A DNA stretch of 44,033 nt from positions 1 to 44,033 of the forward strand of contig ONII01000016.1 of the NCBI GenBank assembly GCA_900317845.1. The letters run 5' to 3'. Of this stretch, positions 1-8,382 are shown piece by piece (position 1 is the first letter of the stretch; every line of letters starts with the position of its first letter). The notes beneath the pieces were generated by a model. That model was not told the DNA's origin. It saw only the letters and a program-made list of their open reading frames with translations, and made no database searches. A program made the translations under genes and the position numbers. This DNA comes from an uncultured Bacteroidales bacterium (GTDB taxonomy: Bacteria; Bacteroidota; Bacteroidia; Bacteroidales; UBA932).

Positions 1-1014
1 CGTGTAATCCAACAGGCCATAGCGCAGGTGCTTGGCCCGATGTATGAACCGCAGTTCAGTGATGGGAGCTTTGGCTTCCGTCCTGGACGAGGCGCACACG
101 ATGCGTTGAGAAGGGCGCAGGAGATACTGAACGAAGGGTATGAATATGCCGTGGGTATCGACCTTGAGAAGTTCTTCGATACGGTCAACCAAAGCTATCT
201 GATAGAACTCCTGTCACATACGGTAAAGGATGGACGGGTGATAAGCCTTATCCATAAATACCTGTATGCAGGAGTGCTGATAGACGGGATGTACCACCCG
301 ACCCCGGAAGGGACACCGCAAGGCGGCCCGCTCAGTCCGCTGTTGAGTAACATCGTACTCAGCGAGCTGGACAAGGAGCTGGAGCGGCGCGGACACCCGT
401 TTGTGCGCTATGCGGATGACAGTCTCATCTTTTGCAGGAGCAAGCGAGGAGCGGAACGAGTGTGCGAGGGCATCACGAAGTTCATCGAGAAGAAGCTTCA
501 TTTGAAGGTGAATCGCGAGAAGACGGAAGTGGGCTATGCACGCGAGATGAAGTTCCTTGGGTACTCGTTCTACAAGACAGGCGAAGGATGAAGGCTGTGG
601 GCGCACCCCAAGAGCATTGCAAAGCTGAAAGTGAAATTGAAACTGCTGACAAGCCGAAGCAACGGAATGGGATACGAGCGGCGCAAACAGATACTCCACG
701 AGACGATACGCGGCTGGGTGGGCTACTTCAAGCTGGCGGATATGAAATCTGCCATTGAAGACATAGACAAATGGCTTCGCAGGCGTATCCGAATGTGTAT
801 CTGGAAGGCGTGGAAGCATCCGAAAACACGGGTAAAGAACCTAATCAAGTGTGGCATCAAGCCATACTGGGCACATATGTGGGGTAATGCCAGCAAAGGG
901 TACTGGTCGGTAGCTGGAAGTCCGATAATGGCACAAGCGGCCTCAATCCTAAACCTTCGCATAGCAGGTTATCCCTGCCTGATGGACTACTATGTTCAAT
1001 TGCACAGAATGTAA
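1..1014 (+). pseudogene. ltrA: Group II intron reverse transcriptase/maturase, 5'-truncated by window and interrupted by an in-frame stop
   Basis: The frame is open from base 1 (RVIQQAIAQVLGPM...) and shows classic RT blocks: FGFRPGRGAHDAL, the first catalytic Asp region VGIDLEKFFDTV, GTPQGGPLSPLLSN and the catalytic RYADD (about 406-420). It then hits TGA at 589-591 within FYKTGEG, at the junction of the RT and maturase domains. The same frame resumes at once with RLWAHPKSIAKLK and runs through a complete group II maturase domain (RGWVGYFKLADM, GYPCLMDYYVQLH) to TAA at 1012-1014. There is no frameshift, so one substitution in a Trp, Cys or Arg codon would explain the break. Translation would give an RT lacking its maturase domain. 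Sequencing error or recoding cannot be excluded. Confidence 0.85.
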
Positions 1015-1113
1015 GGAACCGCCGTATGCCGAACGGCACGTACGGTGGTGTGAGAGGTCGGTAAACGAAAGTAGGAGATAAACTCCATTACTTTCGTTTA
1101 CCTCCTACTCGAT
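1015..1113 (+). ncRNA. Group II intron domains V and VI
   Basis: Directly after the RT stop, 1018-1049 folds into a domain V-like hairpin: ACCGCCGT pairs with ACGGTGGT (one G-T), and an upper GCC/GGC stem closes a GAAC loop, with an asymmetric bulge on the 3' side. Domain VI follows as a perfect 13-bp stem, GTAAACGAAAGTA (1061-1073) with its complement (1089-1101). An inner GGAG/CTCC stem encloses ATAAA, and an unpaired A near 1087 could be the branch point. These are the catalytic core and branch domains of the intron. The fold was drawn by eye. Confidence 0.75.
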
Positions 1114-1131
1114 TATGTGGTAAAAAATGGT

Positions 1132-1139
1132 TATATTTG
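1132..1139 (+). promoter_or_regulatory. Bacteroidota -7 box (TATATTTG) for the GNAT-like gene
   Basis: TATATTTG matches TAnnTTTG and ends 22 nt before the ATG at 1162. No -33 TTTG is seen at the usual 19-nt spacing; that position falls in the last bases of the group II intron. Confidence 0.6.
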
Positions 1140-1161
1140 TAGGCTAGAATAAACCTGAACC

Positions 1162-2292
1162 ATGTCTGTTGTCATCAAAACGGTTGCCAGCAAGGAGGAC
1201 CTCAAAACCTTTGTGAAGTTCCCCTTGCAACTCTATAAGGATTGCCCGTATTACGTTCCCAATCTCTTTGCCGATGAGATGGCCACCCTGGATCCGCAGC
1301 GGAATGCCATGGGTAAGTATTCCCTCACCCGTTTGTTCCTGGCCTACAAAGACGGCCGGGTTGCGGGACGTATCGCGGCCATTATCAACCGGATAGCCAA
1401 CACGGACTGGAACCACGCAGAGGTCCGCTTCGGCTGGGCCGATTTTATTGACGACAAGGAAGTTTCCAAGGCCCTGGTAGACGCCGTCATTGCCTTTGGC
1501 AAGGAAAACGGCATGACCACCGTAGCCGGCCCCCTGGGCTTTACGGATTTTGACAACGAAGGCTGCGTGGTAGAAGGCTTTGACGACATCTCTTCCTTCA
1601 TGCTCAAGTACAACTACCCCTATTACGGGGCGCATTTTGAGGCACTGGGCATGGAAAAAATCAATGACTGGCTGGAATACCGCGTCTACGTGCCGGACCA
1701 GGTCCCGGAGAAGGTGGTAAAGGCCGCTAAAATCGTCTCTGAGCGCTACAACCTGCATGTCCGTAAGATTACCAAGCGGGAGGTCAAACAAGAGCAATAC
1801 GGCCGAAAACTCTTTGAACTGGTGAACCGGACCTATTCCAAGCTGTTCGACTTCACGGTTCTTCCCTCGGAGGTGATTGACCAGTATGTAGATACCTTCC
1901 TGGGCATATTGGACATGCGATACATTACCCTGGTAGAAGATGCCGCAGGCAATCTGGTAGCCATGGCCATCAATATGCCTTCCATTGCCCATGCCGTGAA
2001 AAAGGGCAAGGGATACCTGTTCCCGCTCGGGTGGTGGCACATCTTTAAATCGATGTATCTCAAGCACGAAGATGCCGTGGAGTTTTTGCTCATCGCCGTG
2101 GATCCGGAATACCGGAACCGGGGTGTCCATGCCATGCTTTTTAACGATTTAATTCCCAAAATGATAGAGGACGGTTTTAAGTACGGTGAGTCCAATGCGG
2201 AAATGGAAAGCAACACTTCCGTACAGAACCTCTGGAACATGTACCGGAAGGAGTTTAAACGCCGCCGTCGCGTCTTTGGTAAAGCCATTTAA
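1162..2292 (+). CDS. GNAT-like acyltransferase of unknown substrate
   Basis: A 376-residue cytoplasmic protein with no signal peptide. Its C-terminal third resembles a GNAT fold: a strand FLLIAVDPEYRNRGVHAML (about residues 307-325) carries an arginine/glycine-rich stretch in the position of the acetyl-CoA pyrophosphate loop. It is followed by a helix and by NAEMESNTSVQNLWNMY, typical of the last GNAT motif. The N-terminal half (YYVPNLFADEMATLDP...) also looks like a degenerate GNAT half. Similar proteins are common in Bacteroidota as uncharacterised N-acetyltransferases, and I cannot name a substrate. The gene lies 3 nt upstream of rarA, so the two are probably co-transcribed from the -7 box at 1132. 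Confidence 0.6.
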   Translation: MSVVIKTVASKEDLKTFVKFPLQLYKDCPYYVPNLFADEMATLDPQRNAMGKYSLTRLFLAYKDGRVAGRIAAIINRIANTDWNHAEVRFGWADFIDDKEVSKALVDAVIAFGKENGMTTVAGPLGFTDFDNEGCVVEGFDDISSFMLKYNYPYYGAHFEALGMEKINDWLEYRVYVPDQVPEKVVKAAKIVSERYNLHVRKITKREVKQEQYGRKLFELVNRTYSKLFDFTVLPSEVIDQYVDTFLGILDMRYITLVEDAAGNLVAMAINMPSIAHAVKKGKGYLFPLGWWHIFKSMYLKHEDAVEFLLIAVDPEYRNRGVHAMLFNDLIPKMIEDGFKYGESNAEMESNTSVQNLWNMYRKEFKRRRRVFGKAI

Positions 2293-2295
2293 GTT

Positions 2296-3612
2296 ATGAG
2301 TGCCTCCTCTACCCTCCTCCCTCCTCTTCCCGAGCGCATGCGTCCCCGCACGCTGGCCCAGTATGTAGGACAACGCCACCTGGTGGGAGAAGGCTGCATC
2401 CTGAGGAAAATGATCGAGAGCGGCAACCTGAGCTCGTTCATCCTCTGGGGGCCTCCGGGCGTAGGAAAAACCACGCTGGCCCATATCATTGCAGAAACGC
2501 TGGACCGTGATTTTTACACGCTGTCGGCGGTAACGGCGGGCGTCAAGGATGTCCGGGAGGTGTTTGACAAGGCGCGGGGAAATTCCCTCTTTCAGCAAAA
2601 GGGCGCGCCCATTCTATTCATTGACGAAATACACCGCTTCAACAAAGCGCAGCAGGACGCCCTGCTGGGGGCGGTGGAAAACGGCACCATCGTCCTGATT
2701 GGTGCCACAACGGAAAATCCTTCGTTCGAAGTCATTACCCCCCTGCTCTCCCGTTGCCAGGTATTTGTGCTTAAGTCGCTGGAAAAGACCGATTTACAGA
2801 CGCTGCTGGACCGTGCGCTCAAGGAAGATGTCCTGCTCAAGGAGAAGGATATTGAGGTGCGTGAAAGCGAGGCGCTTATGCGTTACAGCGGGGGCGATGC
2901 CCGAAAACTCCTCAATGTGCTGGAACTGGTGGTGGACGCCCTGGGCGGACAGTCCCCCATCGTCATTGACAATGCCTCCGTTACGGCTTCTGTGCAGGAA
3001 AACATGGCCATCTACGACAAGGACGGCGAGATGCATTACGATATAATATCGGCCTTCATCAAGAGCATCCGCGGGAGCGACCCCAATGCGGCCATTTATT
3101 ACCTGGCACGCATGATTGACGGCGGCGAGGATCCGCTGTTCATTGCCCGGAGGCTGTGCCTGAGCGCCTCGGAGGACGTGGGGCTCGCGAATCCCAATGC
3201 GCTGCTGCTGGCAAACGCCTGCTTTGAGGTGGTCAGTAAGATTGGTATGCCGGAAGGGCGGATTCCGCTGGCGGAAACCACTGTTTATCTGGCCTCGTCG
3301 CCCAAGAGCAACGGCTCGTATATGGCCATCGAAAAGGCCCTTGCCAAGGTGCGGGAAACGGGAAACCTGCCGGTTCCCCTCGCCATTCGCAACGCCCCCA
3401 CCAAGCTCATGGAAGAACTGGGCTACAGCGACGGCTACAAATATGCCCACGACTATCCCGGGCATTTTGCCGATATGGAATTTATGCCGGAGGCTCTCCG
3501 CGGCACCGTGTTCTACGAGCCGCAAGCCAACAAGCACGAAAACGCCCTCCGCGCCTACCTGGAAGCCTGCTGGCCTAAATATTATCAAAACGGGTATCCA
3601 ACACCAAAGTGA
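2296..3612 (+). CDS. rarA: Replication-associated recombination protein A (AAA+ ATPase RarA/MgsA)
   Basis: A 438-residue protein of the RarA/MgsA/WRNIP1 family, which acts at stalled replication forks and binds SSB. The N-terminus MRPRTLAQYVGQ is typical. The AAA+ core has Walker A GPPGVGKTT (about 52-60), Walker B LFIDEIHRFN (about 107-116) and sensor 1 GATTENPSF (about 136). Then come the tetramerisation and C-terminal domains, with SFIKSIRGSDPNAAIYYLARM and LCLSASEDVGLANP. The length is normal. It starts 3 nt after the GNAT-like stop. Its 3' end overlaps the convergent tamL by 28 nt, so the last nine codons of each gene lie opposite the other. Confidence 0.96.
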   Translation: MSASSTLLPPLPERMRPRTLAQYVGQRHLVGEGCILRKMIESGNLSSFILWGPPGVGKTTLAHIIAETLDRDFYTLSAVTAGVKDVREVFDKARGNSLFQQKGAPILFIDEIHRFNKAQQDALLGAVENGTIVLIGATTENPSFEVITPLLSRCQVFVLKSLEKTDLQTLLDRALKEDVLLKEKDIEVRESEALMRYSGGDARKLLNVLELVVDALGGQSPIVIDNASVTASVQENMAIYDKDGEMHYDIISAFIKSIRGSDPNAAIYYLARMIDGGEDPLFIARRLCLSASEDVGLANPNALLLANACFEVVSKIGMPEGRIPLAETTVYLASSPKSNGSYMAIEKALAKVRETGNLPVPLAIRNAPTKLMEELGYSDGYKYAHDYPGHFADMEFMPEALRGTVFYEPQANKHENALRAYLEACWPKYYQNGYPTPK

Positions 3613-5789
3613 ATCGCGTAATTCCGCGGGAACCACTCGCGGACGGGCACCCAGCGGTTGCCGGCGGCGCGGGCAGGGTCGTGCAGGCGCAGACCGCCGT
3701 CCAGACGGATAAGGAGGAACCCCAGGTTTACGCGAATCCCCAGCCCCCAGTCCAGGCCGATGGACCCTGCAAAGTTCTTGATGTCAAAAACCCCCAACTT
3801 ATCGTCATCGTCTACATAATCGTAATCGGCCGGACGGGGCATGTTCCAGATGTTGCCGGCATCGGCAAAAAGCGCCCCTTCCAGCTTCCAGACGATGGGA
3901 AAACGGTATTCCACGTTGGCTTCCAGCTTCATTTCGCCAATCTGCGTGGGTATGGAGAAGACAGTAATAAGTTGGGAGTTGCCCGGCCCCAGGGTACGGG
4001 CCTGCCAGCCGCGCATGGACGATGAGCCGCCGCAATAGAACTGTTTCTCTACCGGCATGGTGGTGGAGTTGCCATAGCCGTAGCCAGCACCGGCCACCAG
4101 GTGCAGGGCAATGGCGTGCTCATTGTCTCCGCCAAAACGGAAGGTCTTGCCCAGATTGAGCTCTGCGCGTACATATTGGGCGTAAGGTGTGGACCAGATG
4201 GTGCGTTCCCCATCGTCGTTCAGGGGCATGGCCTTGTTGAACAGGCTGAGAAGGTTACCGGAAGTGTCCAAACTGAAACGCACGTAGTGATAGGGCGTTA
4301 GGGGCACTGCCGAAGCGTTGGTGGTGTAATACACGGTGCCGCTGATACCGTGGTCGAAGCGGCCCATGTAGGCGTTCATGATGAAGGGATTGGCCTTGAT
4401 GATCTTGGCCAGGAAATCCTGCTGGATATTGAACAGCCGGGCAATGTTGAGGCGGAACAGCGAAAACTGGTAAAAGAAGTTTTGTCCCACGCGTCCGTTA
4501 TACGTAAATGCAGTGGTGATGAGGGTGCGGCGGAATTCCGGCCGATCCTGGTAGGTAAAGGCCAGGGAAACGTCCGTTGTGGGGATGTTGGTGCCTTTGA
4601 ATACGCGGTTGGGCAGGCCCAGGAACTGCGGGAAACGGATGGAGGTGGTGATACCCACTTCCGTGGAATAGGCGTTGGACCCCGGCTTGAACTGGAAGTT
4701 TCCCTTCACACCCACGTTCAGGCGCTCTCCCCCGTGGAAAATGTTCTTGTGGTAGTAGTTGATTTGTGGCGAGATGCCAAACAGGCCCGTGGAGTTGAAG
4801 GAGCCTTCCAGATCGGCCTTGATGGCCTGTAAACGGGAATTTCGCAGCGTAATGTCTGCGTCTACGGTTTTGTCCGATGTGGGTTGGATGCGCACGTTTA
4901 CACCGGAAAGCATGCCCAGGTTGGCCAGGCGCGTGTACGTGGTGTTCACTTCCTGCTCGCTGTACAGCTGTCCGGGACGCAGGGTATTCATGTTCTCCAG
5001 CGTACGGCGGCGGATTTTCAGCTTTTCAGGATGGGAGATATTCACCTTCCCTAATGTGAATTTCTGATGCGGTTTGGCGGTTGAAACCGGGTCTCCCAGG
5101 GCGTAGTCGCGAAGGTTGTAGGTGAGCTTGGCCGTGCCGTCGTGCGCAAGGGTATCCGCGTCAAAGAGATAGTAGCTTTTGGTGAGGCCGTAGTACCCCT
5201 TGTTGCGGAACATCAGGGCGCTGCGCTCCGCTTCTTTCTCCAGGTCTTCCTCGGCCAGGAAGTCCCCTACTGCTACCGTGCTGTGGGGCAGGTCTTCCAT
5301 GAATTCCTGTTTGATGGTGCCGTATTCCGGAAGCACGTAGTCGATGGCGCTGATGGTATAACGTTTCCCCAGCGCCACGTAGTAACTCACATATACTTTG
5401 CGGCCTTTTACCTGCACCTGGCTTTCTACCTGGGAGCCGTAATAGCCAATGTAATGGAGGTGGTTCCCGATGCTGTTGATGCTTTTTTCCACCAGGGCGG
5501 GATCGTAGACTACGGGCGCCACACCCACGCTTTGCACGAATCGGCCCATTTTGGTTTTGCCGTCCCCGCCCCAGTTGTACACGGACAGGAGCGGGTTGAC
5601 GCCCAGCAGGTACGAATTGGGCTTTTGGGCAATGTAGGACATGAGGCTGGCGGCGTCGAAGGAGGGATCGTCCACCTTTACCTGGTTTTTCCGGAGGAGG
5701 TATTCTCCGTCTTTGAGCGAACGGGTGACGCTGCAGGCGCCTGCCCAAAACGCACAAATGCAAAGAAATATGACTTTCCACCGTTTCAT
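3585..5789 (-). CDS. tamL: TamL-like outer-membrane BamA/TamA-family lipoprotein
   Basis: A 734-residue Omp85-superfamily protein. The N-terminus MKRWKVIFLCICAFWAGAC is a lipoprotein-like signal with the candidate lipidated Cys at 19 (an imperfect lipobox). It is followed by SVTRSLKDGEYLLRKNQVKVDD, typical of Bacteroidota TamL proteins. POTRA-like repeats fill the first ~300 residues (e.g. YTRLANLGMLSGVNVRIQPT). A 16-strand-type barrel domain follows, with the conserved FYCGGSSSMRGWQARTLGPG and GLGIRVNLGFLLIRLDGG, ending in the aromatic YPF. In this family lipidated TamL works with a TamB-type partner in envelope biogenesis; no tamB is in the window. It overlaps rarA convergently. The -7 box is only 5 nt before the ATG. 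Confidence 0.85.
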   Translation of the reverse strand: MKRWKVIFLCICAFWAGACSVTRSLKDGEYLLRKNQVKVDDPSFDAASLMSYIAQKPNSYLLGVNPLLSVYNWGGDGKTKMGRFVQSVGVAPVVYDPALVEKSINSIGNHLHYIGYYGSQVESQVQVKGRKVYVSYYVALGKRYTISAIDYVLPEYGTIKQEFMEDLPHSTVAVGDFLAEEDLEKEAERSALMFRNKGYYGLTKSYYLFDADTLAHDGTAKLTYNLRDYALGDPVSTAKPHQKFTLGKVNISHPEKLKIRRRTLENMNTLRPGQLYSEQEVNTTYTRLANLGMLSGVNVRIQPTSDKTVDADITLRNSRLQAIKADLEGSFNSTGLFGISPQINYYHKNIFHGGERLNVGVKGNFQFKPGSNAYSTEVGITTSIRFPQFLGLPNRVFKGTNIPTTDVSLAFTYQDRPEFRRTLITTAFTYNGRVGQNFFYQFSLFRLNIARLFNIQQDFLAKIIKANPFIMNAYMGRFDHGISGTVYYTTNASAVPLTPYHYVRFSLDTSGNLLSLFNKAMPLNDDGERTIWSTPYAQYVRAELNLGKTFRFGGDNEHAIALHLVAGAGYGYGNSTTMPVEKQFYCGGSSSMRGWQARTLGPGNSQLITVFSIPTQIGEMKLEANVEYRFPIVWKLEGALFADAGNIWNMPRPADYDYVDDDDKLGVFDIKNFAGSIGLDWGLGIRVNLGFLLIRLDGGLRLHDPARAAGNRWVPVREWFPRNYAIHFGVGYPF

Positions 5790-5794
5790 CCTTA

Positions 5795-5802
5795 CAAAAG
5801 TA
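5795..5802 (-). promoter_or_regulatory. -7 box (TACTTTTG) for tamL
   Basis: On the minus strand TACTTTTG matches TAnnTTTG and ends 5 nt before the tamL ATG (5789). The transcript would start at or very close to the start codon, suggesting a leaderless mRNA. No clear -33 TTTG. Confidence 0.6.
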
Positions 5803-5814
5803 ATACTTTTTACT

Positions 5815-5822
5815 TATATTTG
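5815..5822 (+). promoter_or_regulatory. -7 box (TATATTTG) for arginine decarboxylase
   Basis: TATATTTG on the plus strand, 29 nt before the ATG at 5852. It lies 12 nt from the oppositely oriented tamL -7 box, so the two promoters share one 62-bp intergenic region and probably compete or are co-regulated. Confidence 0.6.
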
Positions 5823-5851
5823 CGTGATTTTTTAATACAGTTTACAGAGGG

Positions 5852-7249
5852 ATGAAAAACAAATACATCGACCTTATTGACCAGACCTTCGATTTCCCGC
5901 AGGACGAATTCATGGTGGTGGACGGCAACCTGATGTTCAACGACATCGACCTTATGGAAATCATCGACAAGTACGGTACTCCGCTCAAACTCACGTATTT
6001 ACCCAAGATTTCCTCGCAAATCCAGCGGGCCAAGCGTCTGTTCAAGGTGGCCATGGCCAAGGCCGATTACCGGGGGCAGTACCATTACAGCTACTGCACC
6101 AAGAGTTCCCAATTCGCTTTTGTGGTGCACGAGGCCCTCAAGAACGACATTCACCTGGAAACCTCGTCGGCCTATGACCTGGACCTTATCCGGGCCCTGG
6201 AAAAGGACGGTTCCGTGAAAAAAGAGAAGCTGTACGTCATTTGCAACGGCTTCAAACGCCCGCAGTACATTGAGAACATCGCCGCCCTGCGCAAGGAGGG
6301 CTGGAAAAACATCATCCCCGTACTGGACAACAAGAACGAGTTCGAAGACCTGGCAGACCTTATCGAGGAGGATACCATGATGGGCATCCGCATTGCTTCG
6401 GAAGAGGAACCCAACTTTGACTTCTATACCTCCCGCCTGGGTATCCGCTACTCGGATATCCTCAAGTTCTACCAGAACACCGTGGCCAAATATCCCAACT
6501 TCCACCTCAAGATGCTGCATTTCTTCATCAACACGGGTATCCGGGATACGGCCTATTACTGGAACGAGCTTTCCAAGTGCGTCAAGGTGTACTGCGAACT
6601 CAAGGCCATCTGCCCGGAGCTGGACAGCCTGAACATTGGCGGCGGCCTGCCCAACAAGACTTCCCTGGCCCAGGACTTCGACTACGAGTACATGGTGGAG
6701 GAAATCATCAACCAGATTAAAGTCACCTGCAATTCTTACGGCGTGCCGGAGCCGGACATCTTTACGGAGTTCGGCAGTTTCACCGTGGGCGAAAGCGGTG
6801 CCACCATCTTTAAAATCCTGGATATCAAGCAGCAGAACGACCGCGAAAAGTGGTACATGATAGACAATTCCTTCATGACCTGCCTGCCGGACACCTGGGG
6901 CCTGAATCAGCGCTTTATCCTGCTGCCTGTGAACAAGTGGAACGACGAATACCAGCGGGTGTTCCTGGGCGGCCTCACCTGCGACAGCCAGGATTTTTAT
7001 AACGCCGACTATCACGCCAACGCCATCTTCCTGCCTACCATCCGCAGCCGCCGGGAAAACCTGTACATCGGCTTTTTCCATACCGGAGCATACCAGGAGG
7101 CCATTTCCGGCTACGGCGGCATCAAGCACTGCCTCATGCCTTCGCCCAAGCACATCCTCATCGACCGCGATAAGGAAGGTAACCTGGTCACCAGCATCTT
7201 CGCAGAAGAACAGTCCGCGGAGTCCATGCTTAAAACGCTGGGGTACTAA
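5852..7249 (+). CDS. Arginine decarboxylase-type PLP enzyme (short Bacteroidota form)
   Basis: A 465-residue fold-type III PLP decarboxylase related to SpeA and carboxynorspermidine decarboxylases. SpeA-type enzymes turn arginine into agmatine for polyamine synthesis. Visible motifs are YCTKSSQ, with the PLP lysine K84 in the position of YPIKVNQ in SpeA; the phosphate-binding loop GGGLP (263-267); EFGSFTVGESGA; and the catalytic LTCDSQD around C377-D378. It is much shorter than the ~650-residue E. coli SpeA and resembles a compact form annotated as arginine decarboxylase in many Bacteroidota. Substrate assignment is by family only. A weak AGAGGG precedes the ATG. A palindromic repeat starts 4 nt after the stop. 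Confidence 0.75.
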   Translation: MKNKYIDLIDQTFDFPQDEFMVVDGNLMFNDIDLMEIIDKYGTPLKLTYLPKISSQIQRAKRLFKVAMAKADYRGQYHYSYCTKSSQFAFVVHEALKNDIHLETSSAYDLDLIRALEKDGSVKKEKLYVICNGFKRPQYIENIAALRKEGWKNIIPVLDNKNEFEDLADLIEEDTMMGIRIASEEEPNFDFYTSRLGIRYSDILKFYQNTVAKYPNFHLKMLHFFINTGIRDTAYYWNELSKCVKVYCELKAICPELDSLNIGGGLPNKTSLAQDFDYEYMVEEIINQIKVTCNSYGVPEPDIFTEFGSFTVGESGATIFKILDIKQQNDREKWYMIDNSFMTCLPDTWGLNQRFILLPVNKWNDEYQRVFLGGLTCDSQDFYNADYHANAIFLPTIRSRRENLYIGFFHTGAYQEAISGYGGIKHCLMPSPKHILIDRDKEGNLVTSIFAEEQSAESMLKTLGY

Positions 7250-7252
7250 GCC

Positions 7253-7278
7253 GTCATGCCCGACCTGATCGGGCATCT
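7253..7278 (+). repeat. Subfamily A palindromic element, copy 1 (3' of arginine decarboxylase)
   Basis: Runs from GTCATGCCCGAC to TCGGGCATCT: stem ATGCCCGA, loop CCTGA, complementary arm TCGGGCAT. It lies after the arginine decarboxylase stop with 3 nt between, GTCAT end toward the gene, and ends 9 nt before the next ATG. It could form a hairpin in the intercistronic mRNA. Confidence 0.85.
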
Positions 7279-7287
7279 GAAAAGAGA

Positions 7288-8013
7288 ATGATCACCGCCG
7301 CAGAAATAAAGTTCATCAAATCCTTGTCCCAGAAGAAATTCCGGGACGAGCATGGGCTTTTTGTGGTAGAAGGTGAAAAACTGGTTCAGGAGGCGTTAAG
7401 GTCCGGTTTCAAGGTCGAGAAAGTGTATCGGAAAGAGGAGATTGGCGAGGCCGCTATGGCCCGTATCAGTGCGCTCTCCTCCCCTTCCCCGGTGCTTGCC
7501 ACTGTAGCGCGGCCCGCAGACCTGGAGTCGGCCCTGTTGCCTTCCCAAGGCCTTTTTCTGGCGCTGGACGGCATTCGGGATCCGGGGAATCTGGGCACCA
7601 TCCTCCGCATTGCGGACTGGTTCGGTATCGACGCCGTGTTTGCTTCGCCGGATACGGTGGACGTCTTCAATCCAAAAGTGGTACAGGCCACTATGGGCGC
7701 CATTTTCCGGGTGAAGTTCCACTATACGGACATTCCCGCCCTGTGCCGGAGCGCCCTGCAGGCCGACGGCAACGTATACGGTACTTTCCTGGACGGAGAG
7801 AACATGTACCAAAAAAGCCTTTCCAACGGCATGGAAAGGCCTTCTGTGATTGTGATTGGCAATGAGGCCAACGGCATTTCCGCCGCCACAGCCGCCTCCG
7901 TCAGCGACCGCCTCTACATCCCTCCCTTCCCCGCCGATGACCCCGGCTCCGAATCCCTCAACGCCGCCATCGCCACCGCCATCACCGTCGCGGAATTCCG
8001 CCGGCGTATTTAG
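7288..8013 (+). CDS. TrmH/SpoU-family RNA 2'-O-methyltransferase
   Basis: A 241-residue SPOUT methyltransferase of the SpoU/TrmH family, which uses SAM to 2'-O-methylate ribose in rRNA or tRNA. An N-terminal substrate-binding domain (IKFIKSLSQKKFRDEHGLFVVEGEKLVQEAL) precedes the trefoil-knot catalytic domain. The three conserved motifs are visible: DGIRDPGNLGTILR (about 94-107), VIVIGNEANGIS (about 188-199) and ESLNAAIATAITVAEFRR at the C-terminus. The exact RNA target is unknown; RlmB-type rRNA methylation is one option. It starts 38 nt after arginine decarboxylase with a palindromic element between them, and another copy starts 2 nt beyond its stop. Confidence 0.9.
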   Translation: MITAAEIKFIKSLSQKKFRDEHGLFVVEGEKLVQEALRSGFKVEKVYRKEEIGEAAMARISALSSPSPVLATVARPADLESALLPSQGLFLALDGIRDPGNLGTILRIADWFGIDAVFASPDTVDVFNPKVVQATMGAIFRVKFHYTDIPALCRSALQADGNVYGTFLDGENMYQKSLSNGMERPSVIVIGNEANGISAATAASVSDRLYIPPFPADDPGSESLNAAIATAITVAEFRRRI

Positions 8014-8014
8014 C

Positions 8015-8040
8015 GTCATGCCCGACTTGATCGGGCATCT
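8015..8040 (+). repeat. Subfamily A palindromic element, copy 2 (between methyltransferase and GIY-YIG gene)
   Basis: From GTCATGCCCGAC to TCGGGCATCT with loop CTTGA; differs from copy 1 at one loop base. It starts 1 nt after the methyltransferase stop, GTCAT end toward that gene, and ends 13 nt before the GIY-YIG ATG (8054). Confidence 0.85.
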
Positions 8041-8053
8041 AAAACTACAATTT

Positions 8054-8362
8054 ATGGAAACAAAAGGCTACATCTACATGATGACCAACTCTTCCAACAA
8101 GGTGTTGTATATCGGCGTCACAAACAGTCTTAAACGAAGAATAACAGAGCATGCCGATGGCCGTGGCTCCTCCTTTACCAGTAAATATAATTGTCATAAA
8201 CTGGTTTACTATGAGGTTTTACCGGATATTGAGCAGGCCATAGCCCGCGAGAAGCAACTCAAACACTTCCAGAGAGCCTGGAAAGAGGATTTGGTTAACC
8301 GCTTTAACCCAGAATGGGAGGACCTTGGAGTATCGCTTATTGATGATCCGAATGTGGTCTGA
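8054..8362 (+). CDS. Small GIY-YIG nuclease-domain protein
   Basis: A 102-residue single-domain GIY-YIG protein. The frame is open upstream, but the first ATG that gives the domain without repeat-derived residues is 8054 (METKGYIYMM). GYIY (5-8) stands for the GIY motif, then LYIG (18-21) for YIG, the catalytic arginine region LKRRITEH (26-33) and AREKQLK. This is the UvrC/UPF0213 type of stand-alone domain; proteins of this size are usually uncharacterised. Base composition is clearly lower in GC than the methyltransferase upstream, and the arrangement suggests recent arrival. A palindromic element lies 13 nt upstream. It ends 20 nt from the convergent helicase gene. Confidence 0.88.
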   Translation: METKGYIYMMTNSSNKVLYIGVTNSLKRRITEHADGRGSSFTSKYNCHKLVYYEVLPDIEQAIAREKQLKHFQRAWKEDLVNRFNPEWEDLGVSLIDDPNVV

Positions 8363-8382
8363 TATGGATGCGTGTGTATGAT

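Larger units (their letters stand above)
1..1113 (+). mobile_element. Group II intron, 3' portion (5' part outside window)
   Basis: The window opens inside a bacterial group II intron. The visible part holds a reverse transcriptase/maturase frame (to 1014) followed by a domain V-like hairpin and a domain VI-like hairpin. It ends in CTACTCGAT (1105-1113), a 3' end typical of such introns. The inferred 3' splice junction at 1113 lies 18 nt before the -7 promoter box of the next gene, so the intron inserted just upstream of that gene's promoter. The coding frame carries a stop, so the copy is probably immobile unless helped in trans. The exact boundary is inferred from the terminal motif, not shown by comparison with an empty site. 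Confidence 0.85.

Noticed and set aside
7856-8053. Upstream extension of the GIY-YIG frame through the methyltransferase gene
   Set aside because: It is Pro/Ser-rich shadow sequence over a conserved gene and then crosses the palindromic element; the domain begins right after ATG 8054.
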